Source: Toxotes chatareus (Eukaryota; Chordata; Actinopteri; Toxotidae). From it: a stretch of DNA of 64,000 nt. How positions within the stretch are numbered: position 1 is the first letter of the stretch; the number at the start of each line of letters is the position of its first letter. The stretch lies in the NCBI GenBank assembly GCA_016801885.1, contig CM028901.1, forward strand, positions 9,543,283 through 9,607,282. Reading direction: 5' to 3'. Positions 12,866 to 26,835 of this stretch are shown one piece after another. The position numbers and the translations under genes were made by a program. The notes below the pieces were generated by a model. That model was given only the letters and a program-made list of their open reading frames with translations. It ran no database searches and was not told the origin of the DNA.

Positions 12866-13929
12866 CTAGAGAAGCACCATGCTCACAAGAGATTACAGAA
12901 ATGACCTGTCACAGAGTGTGGTGACAGCTCTGCATCTGACTGCAAACTCACTTCCTGTAATGAAATGAGGAAGAGGGCCAACAAAAATGTTGCTGTGACA
13001 CATACACACAGCCGATTGTGAATAGCGAATACAACAACTCGCTAGATGCAGTTATTTGGAGTAATGGAAAGCACTGTAGGTTTTTTTTTTTAACATTCCT
13101 GATTCCTCTGCATGTTTTTGACACTGTGAATTATACGTCATGTTAATGTTTTGTCTTTGTTCTACTAGAGATTAGGATTATTTTATGGCTGTTACTGTCC
13201 AATAATGTTTTATTTGCTGTCAAATTTTGTTGTTACTGATACTATTGAAAGGATTGTAAAATAAATCAGAGCTGAAATGATTAGTCAGATAAATCATTCA
13301 CAGAAAGTTAATCAATTATTTTCATCATAAATTAATTATCTGAGTCATTTATCAAGCAAGAATACAAAGAATTACCTTGTTCAACCTTCTCCATCGTAAA
13401 TACTTAAAGCTTTTTTTTGCATTATGTGATGGCAATTTGAATTTTTTTTGCATTATGGACTCTTGGTTGGACAGAACTAGATAGCTTACAGAGTCAGTTT
13501 GAGCCTCAGAAAATTTCAACAAACATTTTTCACAGTTTTCTGACATTTCATGGACTAAAACAATAAAACACAGTTGTTAGGCAGCAATCAGAGACTCCAG
13601 GAAGTTACTAGCATCAGCTATTATCAGCTTCATAATATGAAATTAAATTAATAATTAGTTGCATCCCTAAAATGATTTAAAAAATGTAAGCACATTGTTA
13701 CCATATTGTCACTGCAGAAAGCAAAAAGCACCTGTATTCAGAGACCCCATTTGTACAAATTATTTAGTGGCTGTATTTAAGCATTTAAACTATATCTATT
13801 ATACAGTGAAACAAAACAAATCCTTTTTCTTCATGGCTATAATTGAGAAAGACGAAGATGAGATGAAAAAAAAATCTAATTATTCTACAAACCTGGAGCT
13901 GTCATGACTTAATTTACATGTACTTTAAA

Positions 13930-13968
13930 GTTATATTTAGTCAGACATCCAGTCTGACTAAATATAAC
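13930..13968. repeat. Perfect 17-bp inverted repeat, 5-base loop
   Basis: Left arm gttatatttagtcagac (13930-13946), loop atcca, right arm gtctgactaaatataac (13952-13968). The arms are exact reverse complements. Confidence 0.9.
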
Positions 13969-14041
13969 AAATGAAGTCAGCATTTACCAGCTTTCATGCT
14001 TGGTGGGAAACAGATGTTTTATGCCACAAGCTGCCATAGAA

Positions 14042-14069
14042 GCTATTAACCATCTATGTGGTTAATAGC
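14042..14069. repeat. Perfect 11-bp inverted repeat, 6-base loop
   Basis: gctattaacca and tggttaatagc flank tctatg. It lies 73 bases after another perfect hairpin, listed separately. Confidence 0.85.
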
Positions 14070-15026
14070 AGCTTATTTCAAATGAGCTGTACATAGTAAT
14101 AGCTACTGATTAACTTAAAGAAAGAGATATGGCTACACCTTTATTTAAACGAAAAGGACTAAAGAGCAGAATTTGAAAGACAGAAACATGAATCTCTTTA
14201 ACCGCTGTGTCTATCTGGTACTTGAAAATATCTGAAAATGACACTGCTCGGGTCTCAAATAACATAACCAAAGACCATAGAGTTTCAGATTTATGACCTC
14301 CTGAAATATTTAATCCTCATTTACATAGTCTATCTGAAGTTTATGTGTTTATATATATCTGTTGTGTGTCTCACAGATGAAAAATGATGGTATCTTATTA
14401 GGTTTCTGACTAAGTGTTAAAGATTAAATAAAAACCCTGTGGCAGTTTTCTTTCGGGGCTGCACATGTGATGCAGAAATGTTTCTTTCCATTGTTTTTAG
14501 CCCTTTCACTCCCTTGTCTTACTCCCACTTGTCTCATGATTCATTATATGCCATTAAGCGATCCGAGTGTCAGATGTAACGCTCTATTTACCATTCATCA
14601 AGTTGAACCCTTATATAAGGATAGATTGAGTATATCTGAAGCCTCAGATCCCTGGTTACATAACAATATTCCTCTGTGCCACACTTTATTATTCTCAGGA
14701 CAACTTAGCTCATGTATTTTCCATATTAAAACCTGGAATAGTCTGCTCCAGACCATCAGGCCTCTTTCCCTTGCCACCTTTCCCTCTATGAATGCAGAAC
14801 TGTGATGCAATAAAAACAAAGTGGAGACAGAACATGAGATCTGCCTCATTGTTAAAGTAAACTTATCTTAAACTGTCAGGGATTTTCAAAAGTAGAAAAA
14901 TAAAGGGGTCAGTGAAAACTCTCTTCACATCTGCGTCACTGTAGCTTTTTTTTTAAATTTTAGTTCTGACATATTAATTGTAGTCAGACAACACTGAGCT
15001 GGCGCAGTTCCTTTTGTTGACTTCCT

Positions 15027-15060
15027 GGTGTGTGCGTGTGTGTGTGTGCGTGTGTGTGTA

Positions 15061-15094
<34 letters not shown>

Positions 15095-15130
15095 TGACAG
15101 ACAGACAGACAGACAGAGGAGGAGGAGGAG
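15027..15130. repeat. Compound (TG)n-(AG)n-(GACA)n-(GGA)n microsatellite
   Basis: TG-rich repeats with CG and TA interruptions pass into AG repeats, four or more GACA units and then GGA units. Confidence 0.93.
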
Positions 15131-18100
15131 AGTATAAATACTCCTTAGAAGAAATATACAGGAACTCTATGTAACATCCTAAACTGAATTGCAGCTAAAC
15201 CGTATTTTAGGCTGAAGTGAACAGTTTTTTTTCTGCTGGGCGGAGAAAAAAAGCATCAACTGTGGCCTGGTGGGTAGTGGCTGGTGTCAAATGCCAGAAC
15301 TTGAACTATTGTGGCTGCAAGGAAGGAAGGAAGTCTTCATCTGCTTTAGATGAAAATAAATACAAGATCACCATGCAGTTTGTGTGGTTTAAAGACCTCA
15401 CTGTTTTATCTTTAGAGTAGAATTTGCAGTATTTCCTGTGGCGAGTTTTATACATTTTTCAAACATTTTAAAGTATATTTTGCAGGCATTTACAATTTTG
15501 AGCCTTTGGTTTACAATGTTTTTTTGATCAATTGTTTATTGAGGGTTATTTCAGTGAAATTACGAGAAAGAAATAATTTCTCACTAACTCTAGTGCTCTT
15601 TAGCCATGCAGATACATTTGATTAAAAACAATGTCTCTGTTACGCCACACCTAGAATGCCTTGTCTCTGTGCAAATCAAGTCAATGTGCTATGTAAAAAA
15701 GTGTCATGGGTAAAGGCAACAAAGTTGAAAATAAATATCTAAATAGTAAATCAATGACAACGATTCAAAAAGAAAGAATCCATTTGTAACAGAGACCCAA
15801 ATTTACAATAAAGTGCAAGAGAAAGTGGAAGCACAAGAAATAACTTCAGCTACTAGACACTAAAGTTTTTCAAACATACTGTATTAAACAACCAGTCTCT
15901 TCGCTGTGGAACATTTTCTTCCTTGACTACGCAACATTTTTATTTTCTGTTTTTCTATTCAGGTTCCTGGCTCTTGTCACTGAAAGTGCCAGGACCATGT
16001 GTGTCTTTCAATGAGTCACTAGCAGACATAACACAGGTGAAAACCAGTGTGGCTGTCCACATTGACCTCCAACTGAATGAACTCTTTGTTGGATGAAGAC
16101 GAGAAACTTATTCCCCAATTATTTCAGGTAATTAATCGAGACAGACTTCCCACCTGAGTTACCTCTGTTACCAGCCTTTGTCTGAAATTGGATGACCCAG
16201 GTTTTTATTTGATAAATTACACAAATAACATCTAAAAGACCAGTGCAGTTAAGAAAAAGGAAGAAATTCAAAAAGGTTCAAATATTATCCTTCCTCAAAT
16301 ATCTTATTCACAAAATGTTCATAACAGCTGTCCAGCAGGAGTTTGCAGGTGTTACACTGGTTGTAAGGCTCATATTTGTCTGTCAGAGACTTTCCTCATG
16401 TGGGTAATTGTCAAAGAGCTCTGCATGATTGATGTCCCAGTTTGTAACACATGTTGGGGAAGCTGCAAGCTTCAACTTTGAAGATAGTCAGTGATTTGTA
16501 AGCACTTTTTCTGGGCAACACACAAAGACAGATGCTCTCTGTCTGTGGCTGGCACTGGTCTCAGCTGCCAGTGGATGCTGTGCTGGAGTCTGTATGTGTC
16601 TGAACATTTCAAAGAGAAGTGACTTCCACACCCTCTGTCTAAAATTACAAAATTACTGACTGTAAGGAATTTCCATCATAATTTATTTTTTCTAGAAGTC
16701 TAAATGAAGACATGTTCATATGGCTTGAGGCTCTCTGGTAGGGAGTGGAAGCAAGAGGTGAGTGTTTTTATAATGAATTTTTCCACAGTTCCTCTGTTCC
16801 TAAAAACAATACACATTCCACATGCTCGGACACCGGTAGTTAGTCCTTATGTGGTTGTTGTGTTCTCTCACTGTAATGAGCAGTATCTAAATACAGAAGC
16901 AAGGCTGACCCCACTGGACCTGAAACCACAGGATCAACAGCACCGGGGCGTGTGTCGGCTATATGTGCATGCGAATAGATGTGCAGCTTTTTTAGCCACA
17001 GTTTAATCCACAGACTTTATAGGTTTGAAACAGTCAGAGCCAAAAATACTTATCTGAAGAACCCCAAATCCTCAACCAGTTAGCCTGTAATCATTAATGT
17101 AACGTGGTTAGTGTATGTGGGTCATTCAGGCATCTGGAGCATCTTATTCACCAAACCATCTGCACAAGTAATCAACCCTCCCTGCTTCTCACATCTATTA
17201 ATGCATTCCTCCTTTCAAATATATTCCTCTGAATAATCCTCTGATGAATTTTGGCAGCAGTGTTTTTTCTCTTTGCTTATTTAGTGATTTGAAATAGCTA
17301 TAATAACATAGCACTTTGTCCCCGAGCACACTTCAGCGGAATCATTTTGGCGATTTTAATGGTAACATAATTGGATGAAATTGCATCAAGAAATCTGAGC
17401 CTGTATTTGCAAACCGCTGCATCATTATCACAGAGTTTGTGAGCGGAGTAGAGCACAGGGTTACAAAGTTGTCCTCTGTTTAGTTTTTTCTGGCAGCGAA
17501 GCACAAGCAAAGTTCCTCAGTGAATCAACAACAACAGCTTTTTAGACTTTTAAAACCTTTCCAGACCTGAAACATTCATTCCAGTCTGCTACAATAAATA
17601 AGACCTTACTTAATGGCTTAGGAAAGTATTACTCACAAGAATTACATCACATTACTTTGTGAACCGCGACCACCATTAAAAAAAAAAAAAAGAAATCCAG
17701 TACAGGGCCATGTGATGGCACTTAAGTGGAGGCTCTCAAGAGAACTGTGGCTGGACCCTCAAACTGACATGAAGCAAAGTAATGCAGTAATGAATAACAC
17801 AGAAGTGGTGTTGTGATGCTACTGCTCATTTTCATAAAATCAAAAGCTGTTTCATTCTATTTATGGTTGGCCTTTTTTCAGCAATACCCATTTAATGCAT
17901 TTACAGTCTGTAATTAACTCATTATATGATAGTTTTCATTGTTTGTGGTGGAGTCTGCCATTGCTGCGCTGGATTTAAATTGCCTTCATATGCACGAGTG
18001 ATGCACAGGAAATGATGCAGCGTGTAATCCAACCTCACTGTTTTTAATTTCACCTCATTGATATTATCCTCACTGCGTACTGTTCATGCTGCCACAACTA

Positions 18101-18235
18101 TATCAGAAATATATTAATTTACTGCTAATGTATTTATTGTGTTCAGAAACAGATTAAAAATACAATTTTCAAATTTGATACAGAAGAGGCTGAGATGTCC
18201 TGATTTTGAGCCTAGCTCCAAAAAACTCAGCGGAT

Positions 18236-18254
18236 ACTACATTTCCCACAATGC
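18236..18254 (+). promoter_or_regulatory. ZNF143/THAP11-type composite motif
   Basis: ACTACATTTCCCACAATGC closely matches the long ZNF143 (SBS) motif, with its ACTACA half followed by TTCCCA and ATGC. It is far from either recognised gene. It could mark an unseen promoter, a loop anchor, or a copy carried in a repeat. Confidence 0.5.
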
Positions 18255-21200
18255 AATTCAGTGACACCTTTCTTTGACCCTGTATGAATGATGACTTCTC
18301 AGCTCCAAGCCCCAGCTGAGAATTCATCAGGATTATTTTCTCAGACTTTACAGAGCTCTCTCCAGAGCCACAGGAGACATTATACAACTGTTTTCACAGG
18401 CAGAGTAGCGCTCCTCATGACTAGTAGATGGACTTTGATGTGTGAAATCTGTGGAGTGCCAATTTAATTCTCACACTCAGAAATGTTACCCAAGGTTATT
18501 CCAGGACAGATTTGACATCATGCATCCATTAGTGGATGAGGTGCAGTCTTACGCTAATTGTGCCATTAAACTAATAAGTGTTCCTGCGCTACAGTGTAAT
18601 CCTCACAAGTGTGTTCGGCAAGGAGAGAAAGTGTTCCTAATGTCAGGGCGTCGTTCAAGCTCTGTAATCAGTGAGTCCACGAGGGCCACCTGTGTATTCT
18701 GGCAGCCCCGCCCTCCACCTCCACCTCCACACGCACGTTCAGACACACGCACACATCAGGGATAATGCCAGCCTTCACATCCAGGGCAGGGTAACTATCG
18801 GTTGCCTTGCCAGTCAGCCCTGCCAAGCCCATAATAAGAGTCTGCATCAGTGGACCCAGCCGTTCCCTTCAACGATCCAGATGGGAGTTTACTGTTTATC
18901 GCTGCGTCATCATCTATTACCCAGTCATTACCGGCCAGTGAGCTATTTTCATGATTCATGTTTTCACTGTGCACCTGTGAAAGTACATGCACCCCCACTA
19001 CAAACATGCAGGCACACTGCTGTTTTTAAGACACATAAAGCCTAAAAAAGCCCCAGAGCCAGATCTGATAAAGACTTAAATGATGTCGTCAGCTGTGGTG
19101 TAAGCATGTGTTTGCTCTCTGGAAACATGTAATGAGTGATATATAACCATGTGGAACGTAATAATTCGCAGTCCTTAGCAGATAGTGTCATGTAGATGTG
19201 TTTGCCGGCTATCTCGACAGACAGTTGTCTTTTCTTGGGTGCGGTTTGTAAAAAATTAATCAAAAAGTTTAATCTCAAGATTTGACAATAGTATCTTAAT
19301 CATTTAAATTAAAAGTAAGGATGTGAATGAACAGCATAACACCTGTATTTGATACAGGGTGGGTCTTGACTAGCTCATAATACTTATGTACCTTTTCAGA
19401 AAAACTAAAGCCAGGCAACTGTTAAATAACAAAGGATACTAAACATACTTTTCCACTGGCTAGGTTTCAAAATCATTCAGCTTCTGCTGGCACTCCAGAG
19501 AGATCATTTGTTTTATTACTTTTCTGAGAAGCAACCCACAACGGAACAGTGAAAATTAATTGCCAGCCATTCTTAAATTTATGGCCCATTTACTTTTGAC
19601 CGTGGCTGTCAAAGCTTTTCAGCTCACTAGAATATACTGTATATATCCTGCCATAGATTCAGACTGTCAGGCTGAGAAAGGCTCCAAAATCACACACATC
19701 GGCGTGTTTGAAGTGAAAGCAAACAAATTGAAGTATACACTGTGATAATGGACATGCAGCTTAAAAAGCTGAAAGGCCCTACATGTGTGGAATAAGTGTC
19801 ACACTTCGCAGCCACAACTTAACAGTTAAAGCATAGTTCCTTTATTCTATAAAGTGAGACTGTACAACTTTGGAAAGGAGAAATAACACAACCCTCCTCC
19901 ACAAATGGAAAGATGATTTCATAAGACGTAAAACTGCATGCTTGTCTTTCAGTTCAGTGCACTCAGGTGTTTTGCTGCAACAGCCTTATTTGCTCTGGTA
20001 TGACCAGTAGCTTATGGTGGCTAATGTTAGCAAACTTTTGACAGACATAGTTATGTAACCAATATTATTGTGTTACCTTCTGACTCAAACAACAAACAAA
20101 AAGTGACCAAAATGTAACGCAGTTTTCATGGAGGCTTATTATGCAGCTTTGATATGCAGGAAAAAACTGCCATCAAGTTTTAAGGTCAAGTGAGGCACGG
20201 CCTTCCTGTTGATCTGCACTGGTGTTATTCTTTGGATGACCTTTGACTTTTTGCTCTGACAGACAGCTTTAACCACTTGACATAACCAAAAACTGGATAG
20301 TTGTGCATTTCGTCTGTTCATCGAAAATTCTAAAGCTTTGTGGTTTTGCAACTGTTTAAAAAAAGATTTAAAAAAGCCAAACAAAATTCCATTTCGTTTC
20401 TGTAAGGGACCAAACATTTCCTGGTGTTCATTCCACTAATGTGACCATCACTGAATACATGTAACGTGATTCCTGCCATTTCCCTCGTTCCTGACATTCC
20501 TGACCGATGTTTTTAACTTTGGAATTCACCTCGTCATCTGTGTTCAAGGTATCGAGCCAGAACTGACCAACACTCACTCACTTTCCCTCATCAGAGTCCA
20601 GGAGATGTTTACGTATCTATTTCTGCCATCAGAAAGTGGTTGTATTTTATTTTAGCCCTGAAATCCTTCAACTTTATCCTCGTCTTTTTCACTCCCGTGG
20701 TTTATTTAATCTCCAAAGTGATATATCAAAAACAAATTTCTTTTTTGGTTTTTTTTGGGGGGTTTGAACTGAAGTTTTATGAGGTCAGACTGATAGAAAC
20801 CATGAGGTGTTTTCAGTAGCAACGACTTTGTCCATGACTGGAACAATTTGTACTGATAAAACAGAAAACACTTGAGGCCATGCTTCACCTGTCAGCAGCC
20901 ACAGGCACTGAGGAGAATTTTGACCCCAGGTCACAACTATATACTGACTTAGTGTCTCACTATTAACTTCTGGGTAGGAACATATTTCATGGTCGAGTGC
21001 AGACACCACTGAAGAGACGTAGACTGTGTGCAGGCTTTGCTTCATCCTATTTTTTAATTGGCCCTCATTCATCCTTATTACCAACTCTACAGAGCAGGAA
21101 AGGTCAAAAGAAAAAGACAGAAACTATCTGGAATGACTGCTTGCAGATATCCTGCCTTCTTATGTGAACAAGTGTATGAAAATGAAAAAACAAAAACAAA

Positions 21201-23885
21201 AAAGAAACCCTGTTGTACCATCTCACCTTCAAATGGTCTCCGCAGGTTTGGTGCTGTGATTACATAAACCACAGAGACGTTTAAAGTGTAGTTTTAGCTG
21301 TGGCAGGTTCTCCGGGGATGTGCTCAGCTCTAAATCCTGTTTACGACTTCACCTCTCTTTGAGAAAATCCATCAAGCCACAATGGCTCCAAATTACCCCT
21401 AACCTTTTGAATTTCACAACAGATGCGGCAGATAAGGCAGCCTGGACTCTTACTGTGATTATAATCTTTGTTCTTCATGTGCTAGCTACTCAGCTACTCA
21501 AGCCTATTAAAACTTAGACAGTGGTATGTAAAATATCCCATGGCATCTTAATAATAATATGGATGGATTTACATTTGAATCCATCCAAACTTGGGTTATT
21601 TGGGGAATTTGTTATATCCAACCATTGACTTGATAATATCAGAATGAAGGTAAATACCTGCAAAAATGTCAATGACTGATTCCGTGAATGCTGAGGGGAT
21701 TAGCTGCAGATGTAAGAGATCTGGCATTAAAGCCTGAGAATGCCTCAAAGTCATTTAACCCTGTCATTCATTTGGATATGCACAGAACCCAGAGGGACTG
21801 TGATACACAGCTGCTGAAAAGCCTGTAGATATGTGATCTCTGTGCCTGGTACCCATCGGTAAGTCAGATAACACCTTTTGCCGATTCTTGGCTGCAAGTG
21901 GAAGCTTTTCAAAACCATATGTCCTGGGGCTAGTCCTTTAGAGTTAGCAGGTCAGCCACAATAAATACTCTTAAGACAAAGAAATTCTACTCTGGGCTGG
22001 GCTCATGCAATCAAGCAATGCCAGGCCCTTAACAAATCCACCATTTATCACTAAGGCATATCCAGAAAAAGTCACTTATTTGTATTTTTGAAAATGTACA
22101 AGTCACTGCCTACACAAAGCTAAAAGGAACCTGAGCCAATGTTTAGTTTGTATTACAGCCAAGGCCATACTGAGCTGAAACGTATACGTCTCAGTGGGCG
22201 GCTTATTGTTGACCCACACACACACACAGATGCTCTAAAAGACAGCTTTTGTTTAAAGTCGTGATCTTGAGAGCAGTTGGGATCTTGAAGCATCCTTAAA
22301 ATCCCTGGCTTTGTCTACATGTCAGCTCTCGCCTGCCAAAAGCCAAACACATGAGCAAAGCAGCACAAAAGCCTGATGCAGACACAGTGTTTTCAGAGGC
22401 CAGTGAGAAGGCTCCAATACAGCTGTCCCTTAATTCATGGATGAGATGTAAAGAAGTGCGTGTTTGAGTTTTTGCAGACATGTTCATACTCACAACAGGC
22501 AACGAAGGCTGACTGCACATAAACACCTCTTCGGTCAATGTCACATACACACACTACAATACTATATAATGCATGAAGGCTGGCACAGTACCAGCATTGG
22601 GAATACATTAGCAGAAGGCATGTCTGAGCTTGGACTTAAGTCACAGGACAAGGCTGACGAGATGTGAGGAATTTCAGCTTAAGTCACCCAGACGCTAAAG
22701 CTACATCCACACAAATGTTGAATGTTTGATAACATGACACTCAACACAGTATTGAAAGATTCTTTTACTTTGTATGCTGTTGGTCGTGTTTTGGAAAAAA
22801 AGAAAGAAAAAGTTTTGTTCTAACTTTTGTTTTAAATGTGCCTTAAAATGTGACAAGCTAACACAAACCAGAGACAAAACTACAACAAAATAAACTTTTC
22901 AAATATAACTTACTCTAAAGATTGCACCCCTAAAACTCCTTATTTTGTTTTTTTTTTGTTTGACTGCTATTATCGTGATTGATCAGTTATTGTCTGGTTT
23001 TGTAGCTGCAGACAGTTAAAGAGGAGGAATTAAAGTGGGTCTTTGATAGGAAAAGGAAATGATTCAGCATAGTTATAAATCTAGTTTCCCTGGGTCAGGC
23101 AGTGGAAATATGCTTCTAGGAGAGAAGAATGTTAGACATTAAAAGCCTTTGGTATAAATCATTCTAATCACAATAAAATTATTGTTTAACGTTTATCTCC
23201 TGGGGTGCGTTCTTGTGTGTAGAACTGTGTGCACGCATTTGCACCACCACTTCTCATACGAAGCCTGTTAAACAGAGCTAATAGCACTGGATAAAAAGCT
23301 AAAATAAAAGTTGTTTTTGGCAGAACAACAACTTACTAAATGTTTGCAAAGCCTGTGAGGATTTTTCCACTCAACAACAAACACGGGCATGAATGGAAAC
23401 ATTTTTTATATAAATATCTCAGGAACTGTGAATTACTAAAGGTGGAGGATCATTTACAAAGTTGCACAATCACAGAAAAATAATACATCAGTTATTAACA
23501 TAGATGCCCATAAAGTTTGCATAGTACACCTGTAAAATCTGCTGAGAGCATTTTGTATAATAAATCAAAAGTTTAGAAAGCTGAAAGAGTTTAACTTTGT
23601 TTGAACTGCAACTGTGTGGTGTTGACTTAACAGGCCAACAATGTTACGTAGGTTTATATCCATCATTAATTCTGAATTACATGGTAAACCGTGTCGACAA
23701 ACGCAAGCAACACAGCAAGCTACATGAGGAATTGTTCACTATTAAAGTGCTTCAAGTTCATGTAGGTTTGTATCTGTAGAGCCCAGCAGATGTTTTCTTC
23801 AGTCTATGACTCTCAGACCACAGCTAAATAAAGACAATATAATTACTGGACTGGTCTGAGCACAGCCAGCCATGTAGTTTCTCTG

Positions 23886-23886
<1 letters not shown>

Positions 23887-23969
<83 letters not shown>

Positions 23970-23985
23970 ACACACAAACAAACAA
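23887..23985. repeat. (CA)n microsatellite, about 90 bp
   Basis: About 44 CA units with a single TA interruption near 23965, ending in AAAC-type units. The Cys-Val reading frames on the minus strand are repeat artefacts. Confidence 0.97.
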
Positions 23986-24419
23986 GCCTTTCATATAGTT
24001 TAAGCATGAAGGCCATGTGGCTGACAGAGTCCGGTGGAGCTGAAGGGTTTGAGATCTGGGGAAATACATGAATACACTTTCCTGCTGAGTTTGTGCCTGT
24101 GGCCATAGCTAAACATAACGACTACAAACAGGTGGAAAAGCCTGGTGCAAACCTGGCTCTGTCCGAGGTAACAAAAGGCTCTGTAAAAGCACTTTTAAAT
24201 CTCACCAGTCAACACCTTATATCTTGTCCGGTTAATCTGTACAAAAGCTGAAACACCTTGCGGTTTTACTGGGCCTATTTATGGCAGAGTGTTGTCATGT
24301 CCTGGAGACCTACTCCCTCCCAACGAAACCACAGTGTGTTGTTTTTACTCTTTGGTTTTTGTGCATAACAAACAAACAAGACATGTTAATTTCTGAGCTT
24401 CAGATGTGCTGGCAGATGG

Positions 24420-24612
24420 ATTTTTGTCTGTGTGAAACAGTGCCAGGTTTTCTGTATCCCCACTTCCAATTTATGCTAAGCTAAGCTAACCATCTGCTGG
24501 CAGGAGCTTCATATTTACTGTTCAGATGTAAAAGTATAGTATCATCTAACTTTATTTTCTAACAGGAAAATGAATGTGTATTTACCAAAATGTCAAACTT
24601 TTTTTTTTTATT
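24420..24612. repeat. Dispersed teleost repeat, copy 3 (fragment)
   Basis: Contains 'ttatgctaagctaagctaacc', then 'cttcatatttactgt', then 'catctaactt' and 'taccaaaatgtcaaactt', the same ordered blocks as in the other copies. Confidence 0.7.
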
Positions 24613-25311
24613 GCATTATAGTTATTGACTGATTTGTACATTTATTGTGGTTTTTGTTTGGATAATTCTTGGTAAATTCTGAGATATTCTAATCATTTCC
24701 ACGTATTGTAGTACGCACTGCACTTAAATTAACTTTCAGACTTCCCTTTAACGTCAGCTTGTTTTTGCAGTGAGGTTGACTTTTCTGATCTTGAGCTATT
24801 TCAAGCTGCAGAGAAAACACACTCTGCTGTTTAAAGCACTTTACAGGCCAGTAGCTGCAAAGGAGTGACCTGATGTTCAGAAAAAAAAAAATTCCCACAC
24901 TAGTGGTGTGCTGTTAGGGAACCTTTTTTTTTAATGTATCACCTCAGCAGTTTTTGGTCGCCTCAAGGTGTTGTAAACTCATTCTCCCATTTTAAGGAGG
25001 ATTACCACCTCCACTTGACTTTGAAGCTTGAAGATTTCCAAAACACGGTTTGACTTCAAGGCTTCTTTCCCTGTGAGTTGAGGGGATTTTAATGAGGGGA
25101 TTTTCAGTTTGACCAGCTATGCAAGACTTGAGTCATAGATGGTTGGCTCCTGTAATCAGGCCATCTATCACACTTTTATACCTGGAGCGCAACCTCACTC
25201 CCATGGGAGAGACATTGCAGAATACTCAGGGGGGGCTCTTGGTTTTATTCTGCCTCACATACAGGGATGTGATGCACCCAAAGGGGTGCACATGCTAGTC
25301 TAGGGTGACAC

Positions 25312-25515
25312 AGTGGGTCAGTGTTTAGCACAGCTGACCTCTGGTTTGATTCCGTTTGGGTTTGCAGAGTGTTTGTGTGTTTCAACCTAGGATTTCCTGT
25401 ATAAGAAAGTCAAATGGAGACTTTCAGCGCACCGTTTTATGAATGAATGACTGATGGAAACCTGTCTGTATTGTTTCCAGCTCTTCACCCAGTGCATGCT
25501 GGGAAGCTGTGAAGG
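25312..25515 (+). repeat. Degenerate teleost interspersed repeat with B-box-like site
   Basis: 'gtgacacagtgggtcagtgtttagcac', then a pol III B-box-like 'ggtttgattccg', then 'gtttgcagagtgtttgtgtg', and near the end 'cacccagtgcatgctggga' follow the order of a very abundant fish repeat I know (gcacggtggt..gcagtggttagcac..gggttcgattccc..gcccaatg..agctggga). It is strongly eroded and partly deleted. Confidence 0.5.
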
Positions 25516-25524
25516 CCTTACAAG

Positions 25525-25735
25525 GATCAAAGGAATAGTTCAGCATTTTTGGCAGCCAGTGATCTTAGCTCAGGATAAAGACCAGTGGTAAAATCCACCT
25601 ACCGGCACCTCTAAGTTTTACTCATTAACATGTTATGGTGTGGCATCAATCCTCTCATCTGATACCCAGCAGGAAGGCTAACAAGTAAAGTTCCAAAAAT
25701 GTGAAACTATTCCAAGATATCCCACTTATCAAATA
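25525..25735. repeat. Dispersed teleost repeat, copy 4 (eroded)
   Basis: Starts 'aaaggaatagttcagcattttt', has 'cttagctcaggataaagacc' in the middle and ends with 'aaatgtgaaactattcc', so both ends and the core of the family are visible. It directly follows another degenerate repeat. Confidence 0.6.
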
Positions 25736-26287
25736 TTTTAAGAGGCATGAAGCTAGTGCACTTTGTTTCTGCCCTCGCTCTCTCTGCTGAGTCTTTCCCT
25801 TAAACAACCTTCAATTTAAAACTTCTGCTAAATCATGAAACACCCTGAATTCAAGTCAGCTGACAAACGGAGCTCTATATTCACTTCATGTGAGAGCAAA
25901 GCAGAAGTCATGTCCGACCTGGTTTTCATTATGAGATATTTTTGCTAAATGTGCCACCACAACAGACACGTGAAGAACACAGATGAGATGTTATGCGATG
26001 CTGTTTTGATTGGTGTCACCTAACGATGCATGTCCATGTAAAGCGCTACAGTTAAAGCTAACTACCGCTGTTGTTTCAGACCAGAAAAGGGAGAGCAGAT
26101 GCAGACATGAGCATGAATGATACCATCTGTGGTTTGAAACTTTTCTTTCCTGTGTCTGTTTAGTTTATTCCAGTGGAGGACGGAAGGGCCTCTGATGTGT
26201 GACAAAGCCAGTGTGAGACAGACAAGTATCTATTTATTGGACAATCTTCGTCTGTCTGTCTTAATTTTTTTATTTTTTGTGTCAGCC

Positions 26288-26324
26288 ATATAAATATATC
26301 ATTTGGCCAGTGATATATTTATAT
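26288..26324. repeat. 14-bp AT-rich inverted repeat
   Basis: atataaatatatca (26288-26301) and tgatatatttatat (26311-26324) flank a 9-base spacer containing ttggcca. The phrase 'atatatcatttggcca' recurs at 26334-26350. Confidence 0.85.
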
Positions 26325-26835
26325 AGCTGAAAAAATATATCATTTGGCCAATTTTAGCTTGCTTTTTAATGTGGTTAGGCTTAGGGTTAGGATTATATTC
26401 TAACCCAGCATATTATGGGTGTGTGTGTAGGTCATTCACTGTCCCTCAGGTTGTGACCTCACAACACTGTTCACTTTCTTATTTATTACATGAAAGAAAA
26501 GTACATTTTATGCCCAAATTTTTGCTTTGTACAGACAAGTCAGCCAAACTCAGATGTGTATCAGTGAAAAATATCGACGTCCTACTGCAAATGGATACAG
26601 AGTACCCAAGTACAAACATTCTAGCCCGAGTCAAGATAATACTGTACTAACACTACATCACAAAGCATGTGGAAAAAAGAATCAAATATAGATAAAAGAT
26701 ATTACCCTCAGCTGGCACAGAGCAGATTACATAAGAATAAAAATCTAAAGTCTGATCTAAAGTAGACCACTGAACTGAACCGAGGTTGATGGAAATGGGT
26801 TGAAGCATGAGAATGGAAGAGAGCAACAGAGAGTG

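Noticed and set aside
14467..14805. 112-codon plus-strand frame and its antisense partner
   Set aside because: I considered a transposase fragment but found no recognisable catalytic motif or terminal repeats.
18671..19045. 124-codon histidine/threonine-rich frame
   Set aside because: Low-complexity CA/CCT-rich DNA with no family resemblance.
23799..24106. Poly Cys-Val frames
   Set aside because: Products of the (CA)n microsatellite.
26373..26395. Telomere-like TTAGG units
   Set aside because: Only about three imperfect units; too short for an interstitial telomere.
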